Shown here: piece after piece, positions 7,408-16,993 of the stretch | Position numbering within the stretch: the first letter of the stretch is position 1 | How the letters are laid out: each line of letters starts with the position of its first letter | DNA from: Candidatus Muiribacterium halophilum | GTDB taxonomy: Bacteria; Muiribacteriota; Muiribacteriia; Muiribacteriales; Muiribacteriaceae | Reading direction: 5' to 3' | Length of the DNA: 33,603 bases | NCBI GenBank assembly: GCA_002869225.1 | Contig: PKTG01000129.1 | Span: 1-33,603 of the forward strand | Position numbers and translations under genes: made by a program | The notes under the pieces: model-generated | Seen by the model: only the letters and a program-made list of their open reading frames with translations | What the model was told of the DNA's origin: nothing | The model's database searches: none

Positions 7408-8787
7408 GTGGCCGATAGATTACTGTTAAAAAACGCTCATGTATTTTACAAAAACTCACTTAGAAAACTCGATATATACTGCGAAGGTGGTGTTATTATT
7501 GAGGTAGCTACTGATATTAAAATAACTGATGCACAAGTATTGGATCTAAGCGACAAATACGTTCTTCCAGGTGCAATTGATTCCCATGTGCACTTTAACG
7601 ATCCTGGTTTCATTCATAGAGAAGATTTTTTTACCGGTAGCAAAGCATCTTTAAAAGGCGGAATCACAACCGTTATAGATATGCCTTCATCTAATATACC
7701 ACAAGTTAAAAACATAGAACTTCTTAATGCTAAACTTGATATTATTCGTGAAAAATCCAATTGTGATTTTTCCCTTTTTGGAGGAGTCACGCAGGATGAG
7801 GTAGAAAAAAAACAGCTTCAGGAAACAATAAGACTTTATGACGAGGGTGTATGTGGTATTAAGCTATTTATGAGTACATCTAATCCCGCTTTCAAACACC
7901 TTAACAATGGACACCTTTTAGAAACGATTAAACATTTTTCAAATACAGGGATGCTACTGGTCATTCATGCTGAAGACTTTGATATTTGTGATTACAACAT
8001 CAGGGTATCAAAACTTAAGAATAGGAATTATCCACTTGCATGGGTAGAGGCAAGACCGGCAAAAGCCGAGATCAACGCGGTACAGACAGCAATAACTCTC
8101 GCTAAAGATCATAACATTAGACTACATTTTGTACACATATCAACAAAAAAAGCACTGGAAGAAATAAAACTTGCAAAAAAACATGGTATGGATATAACCT
8201 GCGAGACTAACCCTTATTATCTGGAATTTACTCAGGATGACATCGATAAATTTGGAAACCTTTCAAAGATAACACCTCCATTAAGATCTCGCGAAGACAG
8301 AATATCCCTATGGCAGGGAATCAATTCAGGTCATATCGATACTCTATCATCTAATCACTCTCCATATGAATACCATACAGAAAAAGAATTTGATGGTGCA
8401 AATATCTGGAATGTGTATTCCGGGACTCCTGAGACCGAGTTTCTATTTCCTTATATGTTTAGCGAAGGATTTTTAAAACATAGAATCGATCTTATAAAAC
8501 TAGTTGATACTCTATGTGTCAACCCATCAAAACGTTTCGGACTTTATCCAAAAAAAGGATTGATACAGATAGGTTCAGATGCAGATTTTGTTGTGATAGA
8601 CCCTGAAAAAGAGATGATTGTAAAAAATGAAAATATGGCAAGTAAATCCAAGTTCACTTTATTTGATAATTTTACTTTTAAAGGTCTATTTGAAAAGACT
8701 TTTTTAAGAGGAAATCTGGTTTACACTTCAGAACAGGGCTTGATTAAAGAAAGATCCGGCAGATATATTAAAAGAATCAGATATTAA
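7408..8787 (+). CDS. Dihydroorotase/allantoinase-like cyclic amidohydrolase with Asp-to-Asn change
   Basis: The 459-residue protein starts at GTG after CCGGGAG. The amidohydrolase barrel is recognisable: GAIDSHVHFND (His60, His62), GIKLFMSTS with the carbamylated-lysine position Lys152, LVIHAED (His187) and HFVHIST (His243). In dihydroorotases and allantoinases the next ligand is the Asp of a DHAP/DHSP motif, which also acts in catalysis. Here the codon is AAT and the motif is SSNHSP (Asn316). The enzyme may be altered in reaction or catalytically weak, as some pseudo-dihydroorotases are. No aspartate carbamoyltransferase or other pyrimidine gene is beside it, while two purine-type deaminases follow, so ring opening of a purine breakdown product is as plausible as the pyrimidine pathway. 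It is first in the operon, 15 nt before the next gene. Confidence 0.82.
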   Translation: MADRLLLKNAHVFYKNSLRKLDIYCEGGVIIEVATDIKITDAQVLDLSDKYVLPGAIDSHVHFNDPGFIHREDFFTGSKASLKGGITTVIDMPSSNIPQVKNIELLNAKLDIIREKSNCDFSLFGGVTQDEVEKKQLQETIRLYDEGVCGIKLFMSTSNPAFKHLNNGHLLETIKHFSNTGMLLVIHAEDFDICDYNIRVSKLKNRNYPLAWVEARPAKAEINAVQTAITLAKDHNIRLHFVHISTKKALEEIKLAKKHGMDITCETNPYYLEFTQDDIDKFGNLSKITPPLRSREDRISLWQGINSGHIDTLSSNHSPYEYHTEKEFDGANIWNVYSGTPETEFLFPYMFSEGFLKHRIDLIKLVDTLCVNPSKRFGLYPKKGLIQIGSDADFVVIDPEKEMIVKNENMASKSKFTLFDNFTFKGLFEKTFLRGNLVYTSEQGLIKERSGRYIKRIRY

Positions 8788-8802
8788 AGTAGGAGAAAAA
8801 GA

Positions 8803-10134
8803 ATGTTGATACTAAAAAACGGAACATTGTTAACTTATAATAGTAAAGGTGATTTCATTAAAAAAAATTGTGATATAAAAATAGTAGATGATAAGATAAC
8901 CGATATATGTGAACCCAACACTATAATTACAGAAAACTCAGACTGTATTGATTGTACAGATAAATATATAACACCAGGTTTTATCCAAACACATATTCAT
9001 CTTTGTCAGGTGCTTTTCAGAGGAAGTGCAGATGATATGGAACTTTTAGATTGGCTTAAAAAAAGAATATGGCCTCTTGAATCTTTGCATACAAAATCAT
9101 CTATTGATATATCATCACGTCTAGGGCTTGCTGAGGTAATCGCAGGTGGCACTACCACTATTGTTGATATGGGAACTACAAGACATACCGAGATTATAGC
9201 TGAAAATATTATAAAAAGTGGTATAAGAGCATTTTTTGGAAAGACAATGATGGATGAAGAATCAATTCCTGAATATATAAAAGAGGATACGGACACTTCA
9301 CTTTCAGAAGTCGAGGACCTTATTAATAAATACCATAATAGCGCTAGTGGAAGAGTCAAATATGCAGTATCCCCAAGATTTGCAGTCTCCTGCACTGATA
9401 CACTGATGCGAGAAGCTGCAAAGATCGCCGATAAACATGGTCTACTTTATCATACTCATGCTTCTGAAAATAAAAAGGAAGTAGAGATAGTAAAAAACAG
9501 ATCCGGATATAGAAACATAGAATATTTTGAAAAAAATGAGATAGCTTCTGATAGGCTTATTCTTGCGCATTGTATATGGGTAGATGATTCTGAAAGAGAT
9601 ATAATGAAAGAATATGATATTAAAGTAATGCATTGTCCAGGTGCAAACCTTAAGCTTGCATCGGGAATCTCACCAATACCGGATTATCTGGATAGAGGTA
9701 TAACAGTAAGTCTTGGCGGAGATGGTGCACCGTGTAATAATAACCTTTCCATATTCAATGAGATGAGACTTGCAGCTCTTATTCAGAAACCTATTCACGG
9801 TCCGCTATCAATGAACGCCTATACAGTGTTTAATATGGCTACAGTCGGAGGAGCAAAGACCGTAGGCTTGGAAGACTCAATAGGAACAGTTGAAGTCGGA
9901 AAAAAAGCTGATATTAATATAATCGACCTTGATATGTTTCATTCCACACCATATAGTGATCCTGTATCTGCTATTGTTTATGCAGCTAATCCTATGAATA
10001 TTGATTCTGTAATAATAGATGGAAAGAAGATCTATTCGAGAAAGACCGGAATACTTACTTTTGAGACTTCTGATCTTAAAAAGACTCCAAGAAAAAAATT
10101 AAATGAGATGATCGAAAAGATCAAAGACCTATAG
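8803..10134 (+). CDS. Amidohydrolase, 5'-deoxyadenosine / MTA / SAH deaminase family
   Basis: The 443-residue protein starts at ATG after TAGGAG. Metal ligands of the family are present: QTHIHL (His64, His66), YHTHASE (His217, His219, Glu222), LAHC (His256) and GGDGAPC (Asp307). The segment around residues 63-90 (THIHLCQVLFRG, then DWLKKRIWPLE) resembles the enzymes that deaminate 5'-deoxyadenosine, methylthioadenosine or S-adenosylhomocysteine to the inosine analogues. 5'-Deoxyadenosine is released by radical SAM enzymes, and this window encodes two of them, so salvage of that by-product is an attractive role. Other family members act on triazines or guanine, so substrate choice is inferred. 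The gene ends 9 nt before adenine deaminase. Confidence 0.85.
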   Translation: MLILKNGTLLTYNSKGDFIKKNCDIKIVDDKITDICEPNTIITENSDCIDCTDKYITPGFIQTHIHLCQVLFRGSADDMELLDWLKKRIWPLESLHTKSSIDISSRLGLAEVIAGGTTTIVDMGTTRHTEIIAENIIKSGIRAFFGKTMMDEESIPEYIKEDTDTSLSEVEDLINKYHNSASGRVKYAVSPRFAVSCTDTLMREAAKIADKHGLLYHTHASENKKEVEIVKNRSGYRNIEYFEKNEIASDRLILAHCIWVDDSERDIMKEYDIKVMHCPGANLKLASGISPIPDYLDRGITVSLGGDGAPCNNNLSIFNEMRLAALIQKPIHGPLSMNAYTVFNMATVGGAKTVGLEDSIGTVEVGKKADINIIDLDMFHSTPYSDPVSAIVYAANPMNIDSVIIDGKKIYSRKTGILTFETSDLKKTPRKKLNEMIEKIKDL

Positions 10135-10143
10135 GAGAGAATA

Positions 10144-11865
10144 TTGAATAGAAAAAGACTTATAGATGTTGCAAGCGGAAAGGAAAAGGCTGATCTTGTA
10201 CTCAAAAATGTTAATCTTATAAACACTTTATCAGGCGAGATATATTTAACAGATGTTGCTGTAGTTGATGGAATCATTGCAGGAATAGTCCCTGGTTATT
10301 CGGGAGAGATAGAAAAAGATTGTAAAGGTTTATATCTTTCACCGGGATTTATCGATGGACATGTACATATAGAAAGCTCTATGGTTGGAGTAAATGAATT
10401 CGCAAGAGCTATTCTTCCACATGGAACTACAACCGTAATAGCCGATCCTCACGAGATTGCTAATGTACTTGGAAATAAAGGTATAGAATATATAATAAGA
10501 TCATCAGAGAATCTTCCTTTAAACGTTTATCTTATGCTGCCTTCCTGTGTTCCCGCAACTCATCTTGAGACATCAGGTGCCATATTAGATGCTGAAGCTT
10601 TAAGCGAGTTTAAAGACCACCCTAAAGTACTAGGTCTTGGTGAGTTTATGAATTATCCTGGAGTAATAGGGACATTCGATGATGTAATTGATAAACTCGA
10701 TCTTTTTTCTGATAAGATAATCGATGGACATGCACCAGAGGTAACAGGCAAAAACCTTTGCGCCTATAGAGCAGCTGGTGTATCAAGTGAACACGAATGT
10801 ACAACGGTTAAAGAAGCACTGGAAAAACTAAGAGTCGGTATGTATATAATGTTAAGAGAAGGTTCGGCAACTAAAAATCTTCGCGATCTCATGCCGCTTT
10901 TAAATAAGTTTAACTCCAGGTTCTGTATATTTTCAACTGATGACAGACATCCAGATGACCTATTAACTGAAGGTCACATAGATAATATGGTAAAAATATT
11001 AGTAAAAGAACAAGGAAATATAACTAGAGCAGTAAGACTGGCTAGTAAAAACGCAGCAGAATACTTCGGTCTTAAAGACCTTGGAGCAATTGCTCCTGGA
11101 TATAAAGCTGATATGCTGCTGATCGAAGATTTCTCAGATATGAAGATAAAAGAGGTATATAAAGACGGGAAATTAGTAGCACAGGATGGGAAATGCATAG
11201 TTGACCCTAAACCTTTAAAGTTCAATGAGGTACTTGACACAGTAAGACTTTCCGATGTTAAAAAAGAAGATCTTGAGATAAAGACTTCAAAAGAAAATGT
11301 CTTTATAAACACTATAGAAATAATCCCTTCACAGATAATAACAAGAAAAGTAAAGGTTAAGGCTCTTGTTAAAGAAAATAAAATAATATCAGACGTTCAA
11401 AATGATATATTAAAGTTCTGTGTACTCGAAAGACATAACGCAACTGGAAATATTGGAAAAGGGTTTGTGAAAGGAATGGGGTTAAAAAGTGGTGCTATAG
11501 CAACTACTGTTTCACATGATTCACACAACATGAATGTTATCGGAAACAATGATCTTGATATGTTCACTTGTATCAAACACCTTGAAAAGACCGGTGGTGG
11601 TATTGCAATAGCTGAAAACGGTAAGATACTTGGCAGTCTTTCGCTTGAAATAGCTGGTCTTATGACCGGAGAAAAACTCGAGGTAGTGGCAGAGAAGATA
11701 AAAGAACTTCACAAAATATGTTATGAACTTGGGATCAAGATAAAAGATCCTTTTATAACTATGGCTTTTCTTGCACTTCCTGTAATACACGAAATAAAAT
11801 TAACTGATAAAGGTCTAGTTGATATAAATAAATTTGATTTTATTGACCTGATAGAGGAGATTTAG
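10144..11865 (+). CDS. ade: Adenine deaminase
   Basis: The 573-residue length fits the bacterial adenine deaminase family, which converts adenine to hypoxanthine and ammonia in purine salvage. Diagnostic segments are GFIDGHVHIESSM (His73, His75), IADPHEIANV, LGLGEFMNYPGV, IDGHAPE and FSTDDRHPDDLL. The C-terminal domain has ERHNATGNIGKGF and TVSHDSHNMNVIG, which mark this family against other amidohydrolases. The start is TTG at 10144, preceded by AGGAGAG at good spacing. Its stop TAG abuts the ATG of the HDOD gene with no gap, so translation is probably coupled. It can complete the fate of adenine released by nucleosidases. Confidence 0.93.
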   Translation: MNRKRLIDVASGKEKADLVLKNVNLINTLSGEIYLTDVAVVDGIIAGIVPGYSGEIEKDCKGLYLSPGFIDGHVHIESSMVGVNEFARAILPHGTTTVIADPHEIANVLGNKGIEYIIRSSENLPLNVYLMLPSCVPATHLETSGAILDAEALSEFKDHPKVLGLGEFMNYPGVIGTFDDVIDKLDLFSDKIIDGHAPEVTGKNLCAYRAAGVSSEHECTTVKEALEKLRVGMYIMLREGSATKNLRDLMPLLNKFNSRFCIFSTDDRHPDDLLTEGHIDNMVKILVKEQGNITRAVRLASKNAAEYFGLKDLGAIAPGYKADMLLIEDFSDMKIKEVYKDGKLVAQDGKCIVDPKPLKFNEVLDTVRLSDVKKEDLEIKTSKENVFINTIEIIPSQIITRKVKVKALVKENKIISDVQNDILKFCVLERHNATGNIGKGFVKGMGLKSGAIATTVSHDSHNMNVIGNNDLDMFTCIKHLEKTGGGIAIAENGKILGSLSLEIAGLMTGEKLEVVAEKIKELHKICYELGIKIKDPFITMAFLALPVIHEIKLTDKGLVDINKFDFIDLIEEI

Positions 11866-12726
11866 ATGGGTCTTTCAGAAACTTTAGCAAAACTTCGAAA
11901 AATAGAAGAGATACCAACACTACCTTCTGTAGCGGCAAAGGTCCTGGAAGTGGCTAATTCTGAAAATTCAACTGCAACAGATCTTAACCGTGTGATATCA
12001 CAGGATGCCGCACTTACAACAAAGACACTTAAACTTGTAAATTCAGCATATTATGGGTTTCCAAGAACCGTTACGAAAATAACAGAAGCAATAGTGATCT
12101 TAGGATTTAATGCTGTTAAAAACCTTGCTCTATCGGTATCTGTATGTGAATTCTTCAATAAAGCGGATGATAACTTCGATAGAAGAAAGCTATGGCTACA
12201 TTCTGTTGGAGTTGCAGTCACAACAGGTCTGATAGCAAAAAAACTAAATATACCAGGTGATAATGAAGAAGCTTTTATTGCTGGATTATTACATGATATT
12301 GGAATTATTATTGAAGATCAGTTTCTTCATGATGAGTTCATTGAATCACTAAAAGTAGCAAAAGAAAAAGATATTCCTATCGAACATGCAGAAAAAGAAG
12401 TCCTTGGAATGGATCATGCATCAATAGGTAAGAAGATACTTCAGAGTTGGAAATTACCGGGGAATCTAAGTAAGATAATTGGATTTCATCACGAACCACA
12501 ATACGCTTATGCGGACACCAAAAGAGATACTGCTATAATCTATATTGCAGATCTTATATGTAAACTTAAAAAAATCGGATTTGATGGCGATACTGTAATT
12601 CCTAAATTACGAGTTGAAGCTTTCAAAGCTCTTGGATTAAAAAAAGAGGATATAAAGGAGATCGCTAAAGATGTTGATGAAGAATTAAAGAAAGCTGAAG
12701 ATTTTATCAACCTTATCGAAAACTAA
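11866..12726 (+). CDS. HDOD-domain signalling protein
   Basis: This 286-residue cytoplasmic protein is almost entirely an HDOD domain, related to HD phosphohydrolases but usually non-catalytic. The opening IPTLPSVAAKVLEVAN (residues 16-31), VISQDAALTTKTLKLVNSA (43-61) and ITEAIVILG (72-80) are typical. An HD-like pair is retained in GLLHDIG (His143, Asp144) and there is a HHEP further on. HDOD proteins act in bacterial signalling, often with cyclic-di-GMP or chemotaxis proteins. It starts directly after the adenine deaminase stop, with GAGGAG as ribosome site inside that gene, and is followed two bases later by the SpoIIE-type phosphatase. Confidence 0.88.
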   Translation: MGLSETLAKLRKIEEIPTLPSVAAKVLEVANSENSTATDLNRVISQDAALTTKTLKLVNSAYYGFPRTVTKITEAIVILGFNAVKNLALSVSVCEFFNKADDNFDRRKLWLHSVGVAVTTGLIAKKLNIPGDNEEAFIAGLLHDIGIIIEDQFLHDEFIESLKVAKEKDIPIEHAEKEVLGMDHASIGKKILQSWKLPGNLSKIIGFHHEPQYAYADTKRDTAIIYIADLICKLKKIGFDGDTVIPKLRVEAFKALGLKKEDIKEIAKDVDEELKKAEDFINLIEN

Positions 12727-12728
12727 TA

Positions 12729-14945
12729 ATGACAGAAGATCTTTTTAATGAACTGGATCAACTAATCGACGATCTGGAATTTGATGATAGTAGTGAAGAA
12801 AATGAAATAAAAGATAATAAAAACATACAGGATATAGATTTTTATACTTTTATAAAACATATCTTCGATAGTATTGCAAATTCAGTTGATGTTGAGACTT
12901 ATCTTAACGTTATAATAGATGCGATGATGGATTTTTTATTTCTTGATTCATGCATAATGTTAAATCATGATAACGAAATAATACTAGAGAGAGACTTTAT
13001 TAAAAATCACAATTCCATTCTTAATGATATTAAAGAAGAAAAGATCCTTGAATGGGTAAAAATAGAAAGAAAATCCACTGTCTATGAAAAAAACAATACC
13101 TCTTTTATCATAGCTCCGCTTCTAATAGAGTCAGAATTTGACGGTTTTTTTATCGCTTGCTCTCAAAACATTACAATAACTCCTAAATTTCATAATCTTT
13201 TTAATATATCTACTAGTATTCTTGCGATCTTTTATACAAAGATTAAACTATACAAAGAACTTCTTCAAAATTCAGATCATCTTGAGATAAAAGTCAATGA
13301 AGTCAAACATCTCTACAACGAGCTTTTGATAATCCATGATTTCGTAAAAAAAGCTGGCTCTATATTTGATATACCTGACCTTCTTGATACACTCAAGGAT
13401 CTCACAATAAAAGCAGCTAGTCCTAATAAATGCTTTGTATTAACCTACAATGAGAAAAGTAATAATTTTATTGTTAGCTCATCGACTGTTGAAGAAAAAA
13501 AAGGCAAGATACTTCCAGTAATAGATATATTAGCCGAGACTGTTGAAAACAAAAAGATCATAAAGATAAAAGAAGTGGAGTCAGAATTTTTAAAGAAGAC
13601 CTTTCAAGCATATTCAATTCTATCTATTCCTATATTTTTCAAGGAAAATATATACGGTATACTTTTAATGACAGAAAGGTTTACGAACAAACCATATTCA
13701 AAGGAAGATGTTGAACTGTTAAAAAGTCTGACAAGACAAACTGAGAACTCACTGGAAAATATCAGATTATATAATAAGTATGTTGAAAAACAGAAAATCG
13801 AAAGGGATCTTGAACTAGCCCGTAATATCCAGAAAAATCTTCTTCCCGAGCATCCACCTGAGATGCCAATGCTTGAAATATCCGGGCTTAGCCTCCCAGC
13901 AAGACAGGTTGGCGGAGATTATTTCGATTATTTAAAACTCGATGATGATCATATATGGATCTTTTTAGGTGATGTTTCTGGTAAAGGTATATCCGCATCA
14001 ATTCTTATGGCTATGGTAAGAAGTTATTTAAAAAGTGAGATAAGAAATGCCGGTGATTCACCGGGTGAACTTTTAACCAATGTCAACGATCTAGTAGTAA
14101 ATGACATATATGAGGGAAAATTTATAACTTTTATTGCTGTATATGTAGATCTCTCGAAAAACAAGATCTATTATTCAAATGCTGGGCACCTTCCAGCTTT
14201 ACACATGACAAAAAATAATGAAGAACCATTTGAATACGGAGCGGATAACCTGCCGATCGGAATAATAGAAAATATCAAATATCCAACAAGATCAGCTTCA
14301 TTTGAAAATGGAGATGTACTAGTATTATATACAGATGGTATTAACGAGGCTATGAATCTTAAAAGTGAAGAATATGGTTTTGAAAAACTAGTAAAAAATA
14401 TAAAAGATCATAGAAAAGACTCAACCAAAAAATTACTAAATATTATTATAAGAGATGTAGAAAAATGGTCAAAAGGCGCTCCACAACATGATGATACCAC
14501 TATGGTAATAATAAAAAATTCAGATAAAAATAAAAAAGAGTTCACGGATGAGTTTTATATAGAGAATGACATAAATCAGATAAATGATGTCGTTGAAGAT
14601 CTGGTAGTATTTCTAAAAGAACTTGAAATAAGTGATGATGAGATATTTGATATAAAACTGGTTTTATCTGAACTTCTGATCAATGCAGCAAAACACGGAA
14701 ATAAATTTGACAAAGATAAAAAGATAAAACTATACTATAATATTACAAAAGAGAAGATTATAACGCGTATATATGATGAAGGTGATGGCTTTGATCATAA
14801 AGAGATTTCAGATTATGACGATAGACTTCTCGAAGAAAATGGAAGAGTAATAATTTTGGTATCATCAATAGCTGATCGTGTTAAATATATTGGAAAAGGA
14901 AATATAGTAGAATTTGAAAAATGGTTTAGAGGTTACGGAATATGA
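12729..14945 (+). CDS. GAF-SpoIIE phosphatase-HATPase fusion (partner-switching regulator)
   Basis: The 738-residue protein combines three activities. Residues about 40-175 are a weak GAF-like region and about 200-345 a clearer GAF domain (HDFVKKAGS onward). A coiled linker (residues 345-372) leads to a SpoIIE/PP2C phosphatase at about 373-598. Its metal-binding motifs are GGDYFD (Asp397, Asp400), GDVSGKG (Asp415), YTDGINE (Asp536) and HDDTT (Asp588, Asp589). Residues 610-738 are an RsbW-like HATPase with N-box ELLINAAKHGN (Asn652) and DEGDGF (Asp683, Asp686). In known systems the phosphatase and the kinase act in opposite ways on a STAS protein and are often separate. Here they are fused. 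The STAS proteins at 3828 and 4184 are candidate targets. Its stop overlaps the next start by 4 nt. Confidence 0.9.
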   Translation: MTEDLFNELDQLIDDLEFDDSSEENEIKDNKNIQDIDFYTFIKHIFDSIANSVDVETYLNVIIDAMMDFLFLDSCIMLNHDNEIILERDFIKNHNSILNDIKEEKILEWVKIERKSTVYEKNNTSFIIAPLLIESEFDGFFIACSQNITITPKFHNLFNISTSILAIFYTKIKLYKELLQNSDHLEIKVNEVKHLYNELLIIHDFVKKAGSIFDIPDLLDTLKDLTIKAASPNKCFVLTYNEKSNNFIVSSSTVEEKKGKILPVIDILAETVENKKIIKIKEVESEFLKKTFQAYSILSIPIFFKENIYGILLMTERFTNKPYSKEDVELLKSLTRQTENSLENIRLYNKYVEKQKIERDLELARNIQKNLLPEHPPEMPMLEISGLSLPARQVGGDYFDYLKLDDDHIWIFLGDVSGKGISASILMAMVRSYLKSEIRNAGDSPGELLTNVNDLVVNDIYEGKFITFIAVYVDLSKNKIYYSNAGHLPALHMTKNNEEPFEYGADNLPIGIIENIKYPTRSASFENGDVLVLYTDGINEAMNLKSEEYGFEKLVKNIKDHRKDSTKKLLNIIIRDVEKWSKGAPQHDDTTMVIIKNSDKNKKEFTDEFYIENDINQINDVVEDLVVFLKELEISDDEIFDIKLVLSELLINAAKHGNKFDKDKKIKLYYNITKEKIITRIYDEGDGFDHKEISDYDDRLLEENGRVIILVSSIADRVKYIGKGNIVEFEKWFRGYGI

Positions 14946-15259
14946 AGACTGTACCTGTTAAAAAATTAACTTCAGGAATGATCCTTGCAAGACCTGTCTT
15001 TGATAAGAATCAGGAGATCCTACTTGATGCTGGTATTGAATTAACAGAAGAATATATCAAGAGACTTAAAAGTAGAAACATTCGAATGGTATCCATTTTA
15101 GATGCAGAAGAGGATGATGATGAAATTATAGAAGAAGAGGACGAAGAAATAGAGGAAGTCGACCTTCTTACAGATCTGAAAAACAAACTAAGTACTATAG
15201 AATCTTTGACATATCAGGAAGCAGATGAGATCTTAAAACATACAATACATTTTAATTAA
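14942..15259 (+). CDS. N-terminal part of an HD-GYP protein, cut by an in-frame TAA
   Basis: This frame gives 105 residues. The first 55 (VPVKKLTSGMILARPVFD, then LLDAGIELTEEYIKRLK) match the small domain that precedes HD-GYP domains. An acidic linker (EEDDDEIIEEEDEEIEE) and the first helices of a repeat region follow. It stops at TAA 15257-15259, but the same frame stays open on the other side to 16993. Read through, it makes one 682-residue protein. The simplest reading is a nonsense change in one gene rather than a real short protein. It starts in an ATGA overlap with the phosphatase-kinase fusion. Confidence 0.7.
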   Translation: MKTVPVKKLTSGMILARPVFDKNQEILLDAGIELTEEYIKRLKSRNIRMVSILDAEEDDDEIIEEEDEEIEEVDLLTDLKNKLSTIESLTYQEADEILKHTIHFN

Positions 15260-16993
15260 GATCCTGAGATACAGAAAATTCTTCTTGAAAAGATAAAAAT
15301 AATTGATGATTCAAAAATACTAAATACAGTTCTTGATATTCTTGTATCGACTAGCGAAATAAAAATAGATCATTCCGATTATTATGATATCTTTAGTCAA
15401 CAGACTGACCCCGATACAAAAGCTATTTTTCTTCAGTTGTTTTTAAAATCTGATTCTGATGAATCAATAATAAAACCTGTTATCCATGCTTTAAAAGATT
15501 CAACAGAGTCTATTAAACAGGGAGTAATAAATATATTAAAAAACTTTGATAAAAAGACTGTTGAAAAAGCTTCCTTTGAAATACTTTCTGAAAACGATAA
15601 GGAATTAAACTCACAAATAGTATCTCTTCTTAACAACCTGGGATTTACTGAATCCAAAAAAGTGAAATTAAAAAAAGAAATAGAGATACCTAAACAAGTA
15701 AATAAACAGGAAAAAATAAAGAAAGTAGACTCGGCGAAAGATACACTCGGAAAGGTTAAAGTAGTCAGTTCAAGACAGATAGAAGATCCATCAAAAGTAG
15801 ATGAAGATGATCTTAAGACAAAGATAGATACCAGAAAAGAAAAGACTGTAGAAGTAAAATTTGAAAAGATAGAATATACTGAGACCTCAAGAGAAACATA
15901 CGAAAAGGAATATCAGGAAAATATAGATAAGACTAATAATATTTTTGTTGGTGCCAGATCCAATCAGAACATTGATACATCATCAATACTCTCTATAGCT
16001 AACAAAATAGTCTCTCAGGTAATCGCTAATCCTAAAAGTGCTGCTGAGCTAACCGATATTAACACCGTAGATAACTATTTAATATCACATTCAATAAACA
16101 CTGCATATCTTTCTGTTCTACTCGGTCATTTAGATAAAAGACCCGAAAAAGAACTGGTTGAACTTGCTGTTGGTTCACTACTGCACGATGTTGGAATGGT
16201 TAAGGTAAAGGATCTTATTTGGACTTCTCCGGAAAGATTTTCATTTGATGAATTATTTGAAATACAAAAACATACCATCTACGGTATTGATACACTGGTA
16301 GATGTATCAAAGTTCAAGGGAAACATTGCTTATATGGCTTATCAACATCATGAAAGAATTGACGGTAGTGGTTATCCTAAGAACAAAAAAGGGCGTCAGA
16401 TCCCAAGACATTCAAGAATACTAGGTATTGCAGATGTTTTTCATGCTATGACATCAACAAGAAGCTATAGGGACCCTCACTCCTTTAATTTTGCATTCAA
16501 TGTAATGATGAAAAAAGATAAAGAAAAATTCGATCAGGACTATATGAGACTATTATATGATTTTTATGTTGAGAATATAGACGAAAGTCTTGCAGATCTT
16601 GGTCCTGAACCATCTGTTATAATGATAATAGATGATAGTCCGGAAATAAGAGTTGTGGCTTCAAAACTAATAAAAAAACAATTCGGACCTCTTACTGATA
16701 TAATAGAAGCTGAAAACGGACGTCAGGCAATCAATCTTCTTTATCGACAAGGAATTTCTCCTGATATAATACTTCTTGATGTAATGATGCCTGAAATGGA
16801 TGGTTTTCAATTCCTGGAAGAGATGAAATTTAAAAAATTAAAGATACCGGTTCTTATGCTAACTGGAAAAAGAGAGTCTGCTTCAGTAAAAAAAGCAATA
16901 TCATTTATTAATGTAAAAGACTATATAGTAAAACCTTTTGATAAAGACCTACTGATCAATAAGATAACAAAGTATATACTTAGAAGCAGTTAA
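15260..16993 (+). pseudogene. HD-GYP domain plus receiver, downstream part of the interrupted gene
   Basis: This is the continuation, in the same frame, of the 14942 gene. The first possible start is TTG at 15437 (518 residues to 16993), with no Shine-Dalgarno. Codons 15260-15436 also read as good protein (DPEIQKILLEKIK, ILNTVLDILVST), apparently helical HEAT-like repeats, which the TTG start would cut off. Numbered from that TTG, a HD-GYP domain spans about 205-375: LLHDVGM (His250, Asp251) and HHERIDGSGYP, the diagnostic GYP motif, so cyclic-di-GMP hydrolysis is expected. A receiver domain fills 393-518 with acceptor Asp448 (ILLDVMMPEMDG) and Lys499. A C-terminal receiver is a less common order. 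The domains look intact, so the interruption is recent, a sequence error, or bypassed. Confidence 0.72.
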
